Source of the DNA: Pseudoflavitalea rhizosphaerae
GTDB taxonomy: Bacteria > Bacteroidota > Bacteroidia > Chitinophagales > Chitinophagaceae
Assembly (NCBI RefSeq): GCF_003991355.1
Contig: NZ_RCSU01000013.1
Coordinates: 122,613-186,612, forward strand
Direction: 5' to 3'
Length of the DNA stretch: 64,000 bases
Each line of letters starts with the position of its first letter. Within the stretch, counting starts at the first letter, position 1. The notes below the pieces were generated by a model that saw only the letters and a list, made by a program, of their open reading frames with translations, did not search any database and had not been told where the DNA came from. A program made the translations under genes and the position numbers. This document shows, piece by piece, positions 16,230-24,619 of this stretch.

Positions 16230-17687
16230 TTAGTTTACCCGGAGAGCGGCTTTTTTTGATACCAGCAGCAGACCGATAAAGGTGAGGCCGCCATTAATGA
16301 TCAGCAGTTCCAGGCCGATCTCGAAATCCCCGAAAATTGATTTCTGGAAAATATCGAGCACCAGGCAGATCAGGGGCGCCACCACACAAACAATGGGGGC
16401 CAGCTGATCATTCACTGCACGTTTGGTGAGGATCCCGAAACTGAAAAGACCCAGCAGCGGACCATAAGTGTAGGCCGCGATCTTCAGGATCACACCGATC
16501 ATGCTGTTATTGTTGATCCATTCGAATACCATTACAAACAAGAGGAATATCGCTGCAAAAATCAGGTGTGTACGCTGGCGGATCTTTTTCTTCTCAATAT
16601 CGTTCCAGTCCTGTCTTCTCTGCATTCCCAGGATATCGATACAGAAAGATGAAGTGAGTGCTGTGATCGCGCCATCGGCACTGGGGAAGAGCGCAGAGAT
16701 CAGTGCGATGATGAATACCACGGAGATCAGCGGAGTCATATGGTTCAGCGCCACTTCAGGGAAGAGTTTATCACCGGTGGCTGTTAATCCCTGTTGTGCG
16801 GCGTAGAGATGCAGTAACCCTCCCAATACGAGGAAAAGACCGATCACCACGAACATGATGATGCTCAGTGTAACCACGTTCTTCTGTGCGTCCTTGAGGG
16901 TTTTCACGGAGATATTTTTTTGCATCATCTCCTGGTCCATACCCGTCATGGTAATGGTGATGAAAGCCCCCGCCAGTATCTGTTTGACGAAAAAGTATTT
17001 ACTGTCGGGATTGGTGAAGAAAACTTTGGAGTAGCCTTGCTCGCCCATAGCGCTGAGGCTTTGACCGAGGCTCATGTCCATCTTGTTGAGAATGTAGATC
17101 ACACACACAACCAGACCGAGCAGCATACAGGTGGTTTGAAGTGTATCTGTGTACACGATGGTTTTCACACCGCCTTCATAAGTGTACAAGAGGATCATCA
17201 GCAGTATGATCAGCGTAGTGGCCCAGAAAGGCACGCCGAAACTACTGAGGATCGTGTCCTGAAGAATCTTCACTACCAGGTACAAACGCGCTGTGGCGCC
17301 GAGTGTACGGCTGAGGATGAAGAAAGATGCCCCGGTCTTGTACGACTTGAACCCCAGTCTTGTACTCAGGTAATTGTAAATGGAAGTGAGATTGAGTTTG
17401 TAATACAGGGGCAGCAAAACGAATGCGATCACCATATAACCGATAAAATAACCGATCATGATCTGGAAATACGCAAAGGATTCTTTTCCTACGGCGCCGG
17501 GCACACTCACGAAAGTTACACCACTCAGTGATGTTCCGATCATACCAAAAGCCACCAGCATCCAGTTGGAATTACGGTTACCGATGAAGAAAGAATCATT
17601 GTTAGAGTTACGGGATGTGAAGTATGCTACGGCCAGAAGCAGCACAAAATAGCCTACCACGAATGTGAACAGCATGGAAGCCGACAT
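16230..17687 (-). CDS. Sodium:solute symporter (SSS family)
   Basis: A 485-residue inner-membrane transporter of the SSS/LeuT-fold family, which takes up solutes with sodium. About 13 helices are visible, starting MLFTFVVGYFVLLLAVAYFT; GMIGTSLSGVTFVSVPGAVG in helix 2 is the typical unwound sodium-site region, and YTYEGGVKTIVYTDTLQTTC is the family signature in the loop before helix 6. The substrate is unknown; relatives carry sugars, sialic acid, proline or nucleoside-type solutes. The gene lies between two LOG-family genes, which would fit nucleotide or nucleobase salvage, but this is only inference from position. Confidence 0.9.
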   Translation of the reverse strand: MSASMLFTFVVGYFVLLLAVAYFTSRNSNNDSFFIGNRNSNWMLVAFGMIGTSLSGVTFVSVPGAVGKESFAYFQIMIGYFIGYMVIAFVLLPLYYKLNLTSIYNYLSTRLGFKSYKTGASFFILSRTLGATARLYLVVKILQDTILSSFGVPFWATTLIILLMILLYTYEGGVKTIVYTDTLQTTCMLLGLVVCVIYILNKMDMSLGQSLSAMGEQGYSKVFFTNPDSKYFFVKQILAGAFITITMTGMDQEMMQKNISVKTLKDAQKNVVTLSIIMFVVIGLFLVLGGLLHLYAAQQGLTATGDKLFPEVALNHMTPLISVVFIIALISALFPSADGAITALTSSFCIDILGMQRRQDWNDIEKKKIRQRTHLIFAAIFLLFVMVFEWINNNSMIGVILKIAAYTYGPLLGLFSFGILTKRAVNDQLAPIVCVVAPLICLVLDIFQKSIFGDFEIGLELLIINGGLTFIGLLLVSKKAALRVN

Positions 17688-17818
17688 AAGCTTAAAGAAT
17701 TAATAGTGATCTTCTACAAAATTTTCGCGCGCTGAAGGTAGGAAAATTGTCACCAAAATTGCAGACAATCCACTTACCTTAGCAAGAGTTTCAGATTGCT
17801 GAAACCAAAGTCATCCAT

Positions 17819-18358
17819 ATGAAGATTGAATCTGTAGCGGTTTTCTGCGGATCTAAACCCGGACAACACCCCATTTACGCCCAGCATGCGGCAGAATTAG
17901 GAAAATTCATCGCCATCCTTGGCCTCAAACTCGTGTATGGCGGTGGAAACCGCGGCCTGATGGGCACTGTAGCCAATGCAGTGCTCCTCAATGAAGGTAA
18001 AGTGATGGGCGTGATGCCCAAAATCCTCGTAGATTGGGAACAGCAACATGAATCGCTATCGGAACTCGCTATTGTACCCGACATGCATACACGCAAAAAA
18101 ATGATGTACGATCTCTGCGACGCAGCCATTATCCTTCCCGGCGGCTTCGGCACCCTCGACGAGCTTTTTGAAATGGTGACCTGGAACCAACTCAAGATCC
18201 ACGATAAAAAGATCTATATCCTCAACTCAAACGGATTTTACAAACACCTGCTGGGACATCTGAACCAAATGCAGAAGGACGGCTTCCTCTATGAAGGCGT
18301 TACAGACAGGATCATCGTTTGTGATACACCGGTAGAGCTATTCAACAAGATCGGATAA
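17819..18358 (+). CDS. LOG-family protein (cytokinin riboside 5'-monophosphate phosphoribohydrolase-like, short form)
   Basis: A 179-residue cytoplasmic protein with the complete LOG core: VYGGGNRGLMGTVANAVL, then LPGGFGTLDELFEMVTWNQL. It belongs to the short subfamily close to experimentally studied LOG phosphoribohydrolases, which cleave the N-glycosidic bond of nucleoside 5'-monophosphates. The start MKIESVAVFCGSKPG is standard. It is divergent from the symporter; a full palindromic repeat begins 12 nt after its stop. With the other LOG gene on the far side of the symporter it forms a loose cluster. Confidence 0.9.
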   Translation: MKIESVAVFCGSKPGQHPIYAQHAAELGKFIAILGLKLVYGGGNRGLMGTVANAVLLNEGKVMGVMPKILVDWEQQHESLSELAIVPDMHTRKKMMYDLCDAAIILPGGFGTLDELFEMVTWNQLKIHDKKIYILNSNGFYKHLLGHLNQMQKDGFLYEGVTDRIIVCDTPVELFNKIG

Positions 18359-18370
18359 AAATCAGAGGGC

Positions 18371-18481
18371 TGGCAGTCGCTCGCGTCCCCGCGAGTGACT
18401 TGTATTTAGTCGCCTCCGGCGACGCGGTGTTCGCCGGAGGCGAACAAATAGAAGTCACTCGCCAGAGGCGAGCGACTGCCA
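18371..18481. repeat. Compound palindromic intergenic repeat, copy 3 (complete)
   Basis: Outer arms run from TGGCAGTCGCTCGCG to CGAGCGACTGCCA, with inner hairpins CGCCTCCGGCG and TTCGCCGGAGGCGAA. It begins 12 nt after the LOG-family stop and lies between convergent genes. Left and right arms differ at a few bases (GTCCCC versus CAGAGG cores). Confidence 0.95.
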
Positions 18482-18525
18482 ACTCTCCGCCCTTTTTAGT
18501 CACCCCCTGCTCCCCGATAAAGCAA

Positions 18526-18548
18526 AAGCCCGGAACAATTCCGGGCTT
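18526..18548 (-). terminator. Rho-independent terminator of the outer-membrane barrel gene
   Basis: A perfect 10-bp stem AAGCCCGGAA/TTCCGGGCTT with a 3-nt loop. On the minus strand it runs into TTTT. It lies 28 nt past the stop of the gene at 18576. Confidence 0.85.
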
Positions 18549-18575
18549 CCGTTTATCATCAATTCATTGGTTTCA

Positions 18576-19157
18576 TCAAAATCCAATATTATAACCAAAT
18601 GTATAAAATGCCCTGTTCTGATAAGGTGAACGGTCATTCTGTAAAAGATCGTATTGCACCATCGCCACAAAAGAACCCCTGCCCCCGGTTGGGATCACCG
18701 CACCGGCGCCACCTAACAAGGAGGGAACTACCTGCGGATCCAGTTTGGCCGATGTACCATCGGGATATTTTATCTTACCCCATACATAGTTGGCTTCCGG
18801 CTGCAATTGCAACAGCAAGTATTCGATAGGATATACCCTTCCGAAAATATTCAAACCGGCGTTTCCATAATTTTCCTTGTAATCCGCGCCCACATTATAC
18901 CTGCGCTTGTAGCTGGAATAAAGGAAATTCACACCGCCACCTGCAGCCAAATACCTGTTGAACCGGTATCCAATCTGTGGAGACACATTCACCAATGTAT
19001 AATCGCCAAAGCTCAAACCGAAGTTGCCTCCGAAGAAAAGATTATCCCTGTTGAAACCTTTCTGTGCAGGAGGTTCTTCCACCGGCCGTTGCTGAGCCTG
19101 TACAGCCAGTGTGCCAAACAATAAAAAGGCAGCCAATGCAAAATGCTTCTTTGCCAT
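18576..19157 (-). CDS. Small outer-membrane beta-barrel protein
   Basis: A 193-residue protein with a signal peptide (MAKKHFALAAFLLFGTLAVQ, cleavage probably after AQA/Q) and alternating-strand sequence: FFGGNFGLSFGDYTLVNVSP, IGYRFNRYLAAGGGVNFLYS, LNIFGRVYPIEYLLLQLQPE. It ends in an aromatic residue (FGYNIGF), as outer-membrane barrels do. About eight strands fit the length. It resembles OmpW/OmpA-like porin-fold proteins without OmpA or plug domain. Function unknown; monocistronic, with a terminator. Confidence 0.8.
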   Translation of the reverse strand: MAKKHFALAAFLLFGTLAVQAQQRPVEEPPAQKGFNRDNLFFGGNFGLSFGDYTLVNVSPQIGYRFNRYLAAGGGVNFLYSSYKRRYNVGADYKENYGNAGLNIFGRVYPIEYLLLQLQPEANYVWGKIKYPDGTSAKLDPQVVPSLLGGAGAVIPTGGRGSFVAMVQYDLLQNDRSPYQNRAFYTFGYNIGF

Positions 19158-19190
19158 ATTGATGTTGTTAAGTGTAAGCGCCGGGCTGAA

Positions 19191-20609
19191 CTACAGGTCG
19201 AATATCTTTCCTGCGTTCAGAATATTATTAGGATCGAAGGTTTTCTTGATGCCGCGCATCAGTTGCAGTTGCGCTTCATTGAACACAATATCGATATAAT
19301 TCTTCTGGATCAGACCAATTCCATGCTCACCACTGATTGTTCCTCCCAATTTGTGCACCAGCGCAAACAATGCTTTGATGCCGGCAATGAGTTGCGGATC
19401 ATCAGCGCTGTTGGCTACACCCTCTTTCTTGATGCGGATATGCAGGTTGCCATCGCCGGCATGTCCGTAACAAACAGCTTTGAATCCGTATTCGAGACCA
19501 AGCGCTTTTACACCACGGATCAATCCGGGCAGTTCGGCCCTGGGCACCACGGTATCTTCTTCCACGGTATAGCCATCCACTTTTACAGCTTCGGCTGTTC
19601 TCCGGCGGAGTTTCCAGAGTTCCGCTTTCTGTTGCGCGTCATCCGCAAAATACACTTCGCCTGCCTCATATTCTGTTAAGAGCGTGCTAATTGCCTCCAT
19701 CTCCACCATCAGTGTATCCAGGTGGTTACCATCCACTTCAATGATCAAATGTGCAGCAGTATCATCGGTAACAGGAACAACGGCGCTGTCTACAAATTTA
19801 CTCACGATCTTCAATGCATCGATCTCCACCAGTTCCAGTGCAGAAGGCGTGAAGCCCGCACGGAAAATAGCACTCACCGCTTCACCTGCTTTTTCCAGGC
19901 TCTGGAAAGGAACCAGCATCAGCAGATCATATTTAGGAAGCGGGATCAGTTTCAAAACGATCTTCGTAACAATGCCCAGTGTGCCTTCGCTACCAACCAC
20001 CAACTGCGTCAGGTTGTAACCGGTAGAGTTCTTCAGCACATTGGCCCCGGTCCAGATGATCTCACCGGTTGGCAGCACCAGTTCCAGGTTCAGCACATAA
20101 TCCTTTACCACACCGTATTTCACGGCTTTGGGACCACCACTGTTCTCGGCAATATTACCGCCGATGAAACAGGAACCGCGACTGCTGGGATCAGGTGGAT
20201 AGAAAAGCCCTTTCTCCTTCACTGCATTCTGCAACACTTCCGTGATCACACCAGGTTCCGTGATCACCTGCAAATTCCTTTCATCGATATGAACAATGGA
20301 ATTCATGCGATCAGTAGAGATCAGCACACCACCGAGGTTTGGCAGCGCACCTCCGCTAAGGCCAGTTCCTGCTCCACGGGGCGTTACAGGGATACGATCT
20401 TTGTTACAGATTTTCATCACGGCTGAAATTTCCTCAGCTGTTCTTGGTCTCAATACAACTTCGGGAGGAAAGAGCAGGTGCTCAGTTTCATCATGCCCGT
20501 AATTGTTGAGCGATTCTTCATCCAGCAACACATATTGCTCTCCAACAATCTGCCGGAATGCATCGATATGCGTTGCAGTCAGGGTTCCTTTAATTGCCAC
20601 AGTCTCCAT
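19191..20609 (-). CDS. FAD-binding oxidase, GlcD/D-lactate dehydrogenase type
   Basis: A 472-residue flavoprotein that oxidises a 2-hydroxy acid such as glycolate or D-lactate. The N-terminal FAD_binding_4 (PCMH) domain has TPRGAGTGLSGGALPNLGG and GGNIAENSGGPKAVKYG, which bind the FAD pyrophosphate. The C-terminal FAD-oxidase_C domain has CYGHAGDGNLHIRI and GTISGEHGIGLIQKNYI with the catalytic/metal His residues. No GlcE/GlcF or iron-sulfur partner is adjacent, so it may act alone as a GlcD-like D-lactate dehydrogenase. The exact substrate is not determined. Confidence 0.9.
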   Translation of the reverse strand: METVAIKGTLTATHIDAFRQIVGEQYVLLDEESLNNYGHDETEHLLFPPEVVLRPRTAEEISAVMKICNKDRIPVTPRGAGTGLSGGALPNLGGVLISTDRMNSIVHIDERNLQVITEPGVITEVLQNAVKEKGLFYPPDPSSRGSCFIGGNIAENSGGPKAVKYGVVKDYVLNLELVLPTGEIIWTGANVLKNSTGYNLTQLVVGSEGTLGIVTKIVLKLIPLPKYDLLMLVPFQSLEKAGEAVSAIFRAGFTPSALELVEIDALKIVSKFVDSAVVPVTDDTAAHLIIEVDGNHLDTLMVEMEAISTLLTEYEAGEVYFADDAQQKAELWKLRRRTAEAVKVDGYTVEEDTVVPRAELPGLIRGVKALGLEYGFKAVCYGHAGDGNLHIRIKKEGVANSADDPQLIAGIKALFALVHKLGGTISGEHGIGLIQKNYIDIVFNEAQLQLMRGIKKTFDPNNILNAGKIFDL

Positions 20610-20747
20610 TTTATTCCTGGGGGGTGGTTAAGATTTGGTCAATAATGCTGTTTATAGAAAAACGGACTCAAAAATCGGTTAAAAGCGGCAAATAATATGG
20701 AATTTTCTTGGTGCCGGCGGGGTTATACTTCGCAGGCTGCAAAATAT

Positions 20748-20838
20748 ACCATCGCGGGAGAATCAATATGAACGTTTGTTTGGAGAGATTGAACAATAGC
20801 ACCGAATCAGCTTCATCGCTTATATTTTGAAGGCCTGG
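20748..20838 (+). repeat. 93-bp dispersed repeat, copy C (diverged)
   Basis: Shares ACCATCGCGGGAGAAT, GGAGAGATT and CTTCATCGCTTATATTTT-like blocks with copies A and B, with a spacing 3 nt shorter. It lies in the gap between the oxidase start and the end of the GT39-like gene. Confidence 0.65.
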
Positions 20839-20901
20839 AAAGCATAATCCGTGCCGTCACATGCCTCTGGAGGTGCAAGAGGAGAATGTTCAAATAATTT
20901 G

Positions 20902-22539
20902 TTATGGCATTCTATCTGATGCTGCGTCCTGAGGCAGTGTTGTTGTATCGGCAACAGGTTTGATGATCAATATTTCAGGATCATTGGGATGAAGAAGATG
21001 GATATCCTTTGAGTACAACCGCATCAGTGAATCTACATAGGAAGTTTCAGGACGCTCACTCATGCTGTTCACATCGGGGTAAAGGAAAAGTCTTCCGCCT
21101 CTTTGAAAACTGCTGTTGATGATACTGTCTACTGCCGGCCTCAGTTGAGAATTGGCGGGTACTTCCGTAACATTTGATTTGGTGAAGTATTCAAGGAAGT
21201 CTTTCAGGATCCATCCCTGTTGCAATAAAACAACATCGTTTTCCTTAATGGCATTTTCCACGGGGCGCACTTTGAGATAGTACCAGTCGTGGTCCAGGTC
21301 CTGCAACCAGCGGATACTTCCGAAATAGTTCACAATAAATAATGTGATGCTACAGATCAATCCAACTGCAGTATGGCGAAGGCCGAAAGGAAATCCGGTG
21401 ACGGTCAATGTGCCCAATAATAGTAGCCAGAGCAATACAGTCTGAAAGATCCAGAACTCGAGTATCTCCGGCATCCACACGCAGAAGAATGCAGAGTATA
21501 CAGCGCCGCAGACAACAAGTGACGGTATTACTGAAGGCCAGGTTTTTCGCACAGTTTTGTATTTCCTGATGAAGCGAACAATCAACACCAGCATCGTTGC
21601 GGCCAGCAGCAGGGTAAGCAGGGAAAGCACAATGGCCGTTCCCTGGCTGATATGACGCGCCAGGAATATTTCATCGTGGAGGGAATGAACAGACTGCAAT
21701 TTCTCGAAATAGCTATCTATACCAGGCAGCCGGAATACAAAATGCCCTCCAACAAAAGCATGTGTAAAACCGGTGAAGACATAGAATGGAGTTTTCACAC
21801 CGGGCATCTGCCAGTAATCCTGGTGTTTGGTATAGCCCTGCATCCAGCCGGTCCATTGTTCCAGCGAATCCTGTCCGGCCACTACCCACCCCATGAAGAA
21901 ATAAGTGCCGCCTACCAGCACCAATCCTGTTATTGCGTATGCAATGAAAGAAGGCATGAAAGCCAGCTGTTGCCGGCGGCTCCAGAGAATGTAAATGATC
22001 ACCAGCGCAAAAAGGATATGCAACTGGTGGAACAGGATGGCCAGGCAGTGAAGCACTGCAACCAGCCAAAGATCTTTTTTGGAGAATGATGGTGAAGTGA
22101 GTTTGTAAAGGGATGCCAGCAGGAACATCATCGCCGGCGCATATACTTCAATGTTAGCGCTGTAGAACCACATGCCATAGGAGAACGCGATCACGGAAGA
22201 GAACACCACGGAAGGCCAGGGCTTCCAGTTGAAACGCCAGCGGAAAAAGCTGTACACAATGGTCATACTAACGCTGCCGCACACTGCCGTAAATGCTTCC
22301 ACCAGGTAATAATCTTTGATGCCTGGAAAAATGGCCTGCGTGAATTGCAACCAGTACCAGGCAGCATAATGATACAAAAGGTGATGCGGATGGCTGAGGT
22401 TTTCACCGCCTTTGATAATACCGTTGAGATAGCCAATGGAATCGTGTGGCCCTGAGAAATTGGCGGCCAGTGTTAAAAGGAACATTAATAAAGATCCGGC
22501 AAATACAAGTAGCTGCTCCGGAATTTTCGGATGCTTCAT
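20902..22539 (-). CDS. Polytopic membrane glycosyltransferase-like protein (GT39/GT-C type)
   Basis: A 545-residue inner-membrane protein with about 11 helices and a soluble C-terminal part (about 440-545). LLMFLLTLAANFSGPHDSIG places an acidic/His pair in the first extracytoplasmic loop, as in GT-C enzymes that use polyprenyl-phosphate sugars. HHLLYHYAAWYWLQF follows. No closer family could be named, so a transferase role is likely but not proven. It is the last gene of the minus-strand exopolysaccharide operon. ATG 22539 is preferred to the in-frame GTG 22563. A repeat copy lies downstream. Confidence 0.6.
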   Translation of the reverse strand: MKHPKIPEQLLVFAGSLLMFLLTLAANFSGPHDSIGYLNGIIKGGENLSHPHHLLYHYAAWYWLQFTQAIFPGIKDYYLVEAFTAVCGSVSMTIVYSFFRWRFNWKPWPSVVFSSVIAFSYGMWFYSANIEVYAPAMMFLLASLYKLTSPSFSKKDLWLVAVLHCLAILFHQLHILFALVIIYILWSRRQQLAFMPSFIAYAITGLVLVGGTYFFMGWVVAGQDSLEQWTGWMQGYTKHQDYWQMPGVKTPFYVFTGFTHAFVGGHFVFRLPGIDSYFEKLQSVHSLHDEIFLARHISQGTAIVLSLLTLLLAATMLVLIVRFIRKYKTVRKTWPSVIPSLVVCGAVYSAFFCVWMPEILEFWIFQTVLLWLLLLGTLTVTGFPFGLRHTAVGLICSITLFIVNYFGSIRWLQDLDHDWYYLKVRPVENAIKENDVVLLQQGWILKDFLEYFTKSNVTEVPANSQLRPAVDSIINSSFQRGGRLFLYPDVNSMSERPETSYVDSLMRLYSKDIHLLHPNDPEILIIKPVADTTTLPQDAASDRMP

Positions 22540-22666
22540 TTTTACATAAGTTTCATAAATCACTACTCACAATTTCTCAGCTGGTTTCTAACAACTACTA
22601 TTTACAGGGCTATGCTAACTCAGGTATAGAACATTGGTTTGAGGGGTGGCTGCAAGTTAATGCGCA

Positions 22667-23866
22667 TTATTTAGTAATAAAAGCAAATCGGTCTTTTAAT
22701 TGCAGGAACCATTTCTCAAAAAGGTGATAAGAAGCGATACTGATACCGATGGAAAGAGGCAATGCGATGATCGCCTGCGCAAACGCCGTTCCCAGCATAC
22801 GCTGGTCCAGTCCGAGTTTCAGCACCACTTTGGTGGATATATAGATCGCCAATAAATGAAGGCAGTATAACCCGTAAGTATATGTACCCAATTTTGAGAT
22901 CAGTTTCCACCTGCCCAGTTTGAAGAAGCTGTTCACGGCATAATTCTGTTCAAGAATGATCATACCAAAGAAAAGCCCGATCACCAGCCGCTCGAAAATG
23001 ATGGGTATACCGGCAGGGAATATATAACTCTTGAAAAGGCTCAGCATCACAGCGCCTCCGTAAATCAGCGCTATCATGGGTTTGCTCATATTGGTTACCC
23101 AGTGCAGGAATTTGGTGGGTGAAGAACAGAGCCAGGCCATCAATCCACCAAGGGCCATATCACCGATCACTGAGAAAGTGTGAAAATACCTGACGGCATA
23201 GTCATGATCGTTATCTGCTGTGTAAAAACTCCTGAAGATCAGAGACCCCAACATGATAAGCAGGAAAACATATTTGTAAAATCTCACGGGCACTATGCGG
23301 AGTATCAATGGCCAGGTGAGATAGAACTGCTCTTCAACGGCAACGGACCATAGCACTGAAACCAGCACAGCCTCAGGATGCTCCGGCCAGATACGCATGT
23401 ATTCAAAGTTGGCGGCAAAGATCACATAGTACCAGGGATCAACTCTCTCTACATATGCTTCCCCTCCCATCTGTTTCAACACCGGGAAGATGATAAACGC
23501 AATGGCAAGGCAGAGATAATACAATGGCCAGATTCGCAATATCCTTCTCACGTAGAAATTACCAATATGAATAGTACCGGTGAGCTCACGTTCACGGATC
23601 AGCAGGTAAGTGATCAGGAATCCACTCAACACGAAGAAAAAATTCACGCCCAGTGAACCGTATTGGAAAAGAAAACGGATCCCTTCGGAAGCATTTGGAT
23701 TTGTTCCGTTGATATAGGGATAGGTAGTCATATACCAGTGAAAAAGGAACACTACAAAAAACGACAGGAACCTCAACCCGTCGAGGTTCGGGAAGAAAAC
23801 ACGCGCTTTGGCCTGAGCAGGCGCTTGCGCCGTTAAAGGAGTGATGGCAGGTATTGACTGGCTCAT
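22667..23866 (-). CDS. Acyltransferase 3 family protein (OafA/YrhL type)
   Basis: A 399-residue polytopic membrane O-acyltransferase that moves an acetyl or other acyl group onto a sugar. It opens with FFPNLDGLRFLSFFVVFLFHW, the RxxxH-type motif of the family, and has VNFFFVLSGFLITYLLIRE and the VEEQFYLTWPLILR motif. Ten or so helices are present, without the SGNH extracytoplasmic domain of OafA. In the exopolysaccharide operon it is the likely polymer-acylating enzyme; a second acyltransferase sits four genes upstream. It starts 12 nt after the TolC-like gene ends. Confidence 0.88.
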   Translation of the reverse strand: MSQSIPAITPLTAQAPAQAKARVFFPNLDGLRFLSFFVVFLFHWYMTTYPYINGTNPNASEGIRFLFQYGSLGVNFFFVLSGFLITYLLIRERELTGTIHIGNFYVRRILRIWPLYYLCLAIAFIIFPVLKQMGGEAYVERVDPWYYVIFAANFEYMRIWPEHPEAVLVSVLWSVAVEEQFYLTWPLILRIVPVRFYKYVFLLIMLGSLIFRSFYTADNDHDYAVRYFHTFSVIGDMALGGLMAWLCSSPTKFLHWVTNMSKPMIALIYGGAVMLSLFKSYIFPAGIPIIFERLVIGLFFGMIILEQNYAVNSFFKLGRWKLISKLGTYTYGLYCLHLLAIYISTKVVLKLGLDQRMLGTAFAQAIIALPLSIGISIASYHLFEKWFLQLKDRFAFITK

Positions 23867-23878
23867 GGGCAGAACGGT

Positions 23879-24616
23879 TTATTTTCTTGGAAGCACATCA
23901 TCGATATTCACGCCGATCTGCAACTCCAGTTCATATTTCGATACGTTGAAATTCCTCAGCATTTCAGCTCTTGTGATCAGTTGGTTGTAATAAGCTGTCT
24001 CCACTGTTTTGAAAGCTTCTGCCGTGATAATGCCATCGGCAAAATCCTTCTCGGCCAGCTTGTATTCAGTGTATTCGCCCTGTGTGATGCGCACCTGCAG
24101 ATCATACTTTTCCTTATGCATCAGGTAATCTTCGTAGGCGCTGAGCACATCACGACGGATGGTACGGTAACGTTGGTTCTTTTCAGCTTCCGCGATATAA
24201 ATATTCTCGCGCGCCACTTTCACATCATTGCTTCTTGCAGAAAAGAAATCGAAAGGAAGCGTGAGGCTGAAATTGTACCTGGGAAAGAACAATCCTCCAT
24301 TCAGGTTGCTTGGGTTGGAGTTGCTGTTGCCCAGATCCTTGATGGAAAGTTCATTCAGGTTACCGGAAGCCGCAAAAGCATTGAGCCAGGCGCCCTTCGC
24401 TTTCTTGAGTCCCCTTTCGGCAATGGTCACTTTTCTATCTGCGATCTCGTAATTGGGGTTCTGCAATGCAAGCTGCACCAGTCTTTCCCTGATATCCACC
24501 GGCCTTACGGTATCCAGGTTGGAATGATAGGTAGAGGCATTTCTCCCGGCGGGATTTTGAGCGATGGCATTCATCGCAGCCAGCATAAGAACGGCGGCCA
24601 TTAGTGATTTCATCAT
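23879..24616 (-). CDS. Half-size TolC-like outer-membrane protein
   Basis: A 245-residue secreted protein with signal peptide (MKSLMAAVLMLAAMNAIAQN). LQNPNYEIADRKVTIAERGL starts a long helical hairpin typical of the outer-membrane efflux (OEP) fold, with a barrel-like stretch (LNGGLFFPRYNFSLTLPFDF) and a second long coil (VKVARENIYIAEAEKNQRYR). TolC-family proteins are normally about 420-500 residues with two such repeats; this one has one. It could form an outer-membrane channel by assembling more subunits, or act as a periplasmic part of a polysaccharide exporter. It lies 3 nt after the polymerase gene in the operon. Confidence 0.75.
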   Translation of the reverse strand: MMKSLMAAVLMLAAMNAIAQNPAGRNASTYHSNLDTVRPVDIRERLVQLALQNPNYEIADRKVTIAERGLKKAKGAWLNAFAASGNLNELSIKDLGNSNSNPSNLNGGLFFPRYNFSLTLPFDFFSARSNDVKVARENIYIAEAEKNQRYRTIRRDVLSAYEDYLMHKEKYDLQVRITQGEYTEYKLAEKDFADGIITAEAFKTVETAYYNQLITRAEMLRNFNVSKYELELQIGVNIDDVLPRK

Positions 24617-24619
24617 GAT

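Noticed and set aside
18371..18481. The palindromic repeats taken as rho-independent terminators
   Set aside because: They lack a T-tract on either strand and are far longer than terminator stems; they recur as a dispersed family.
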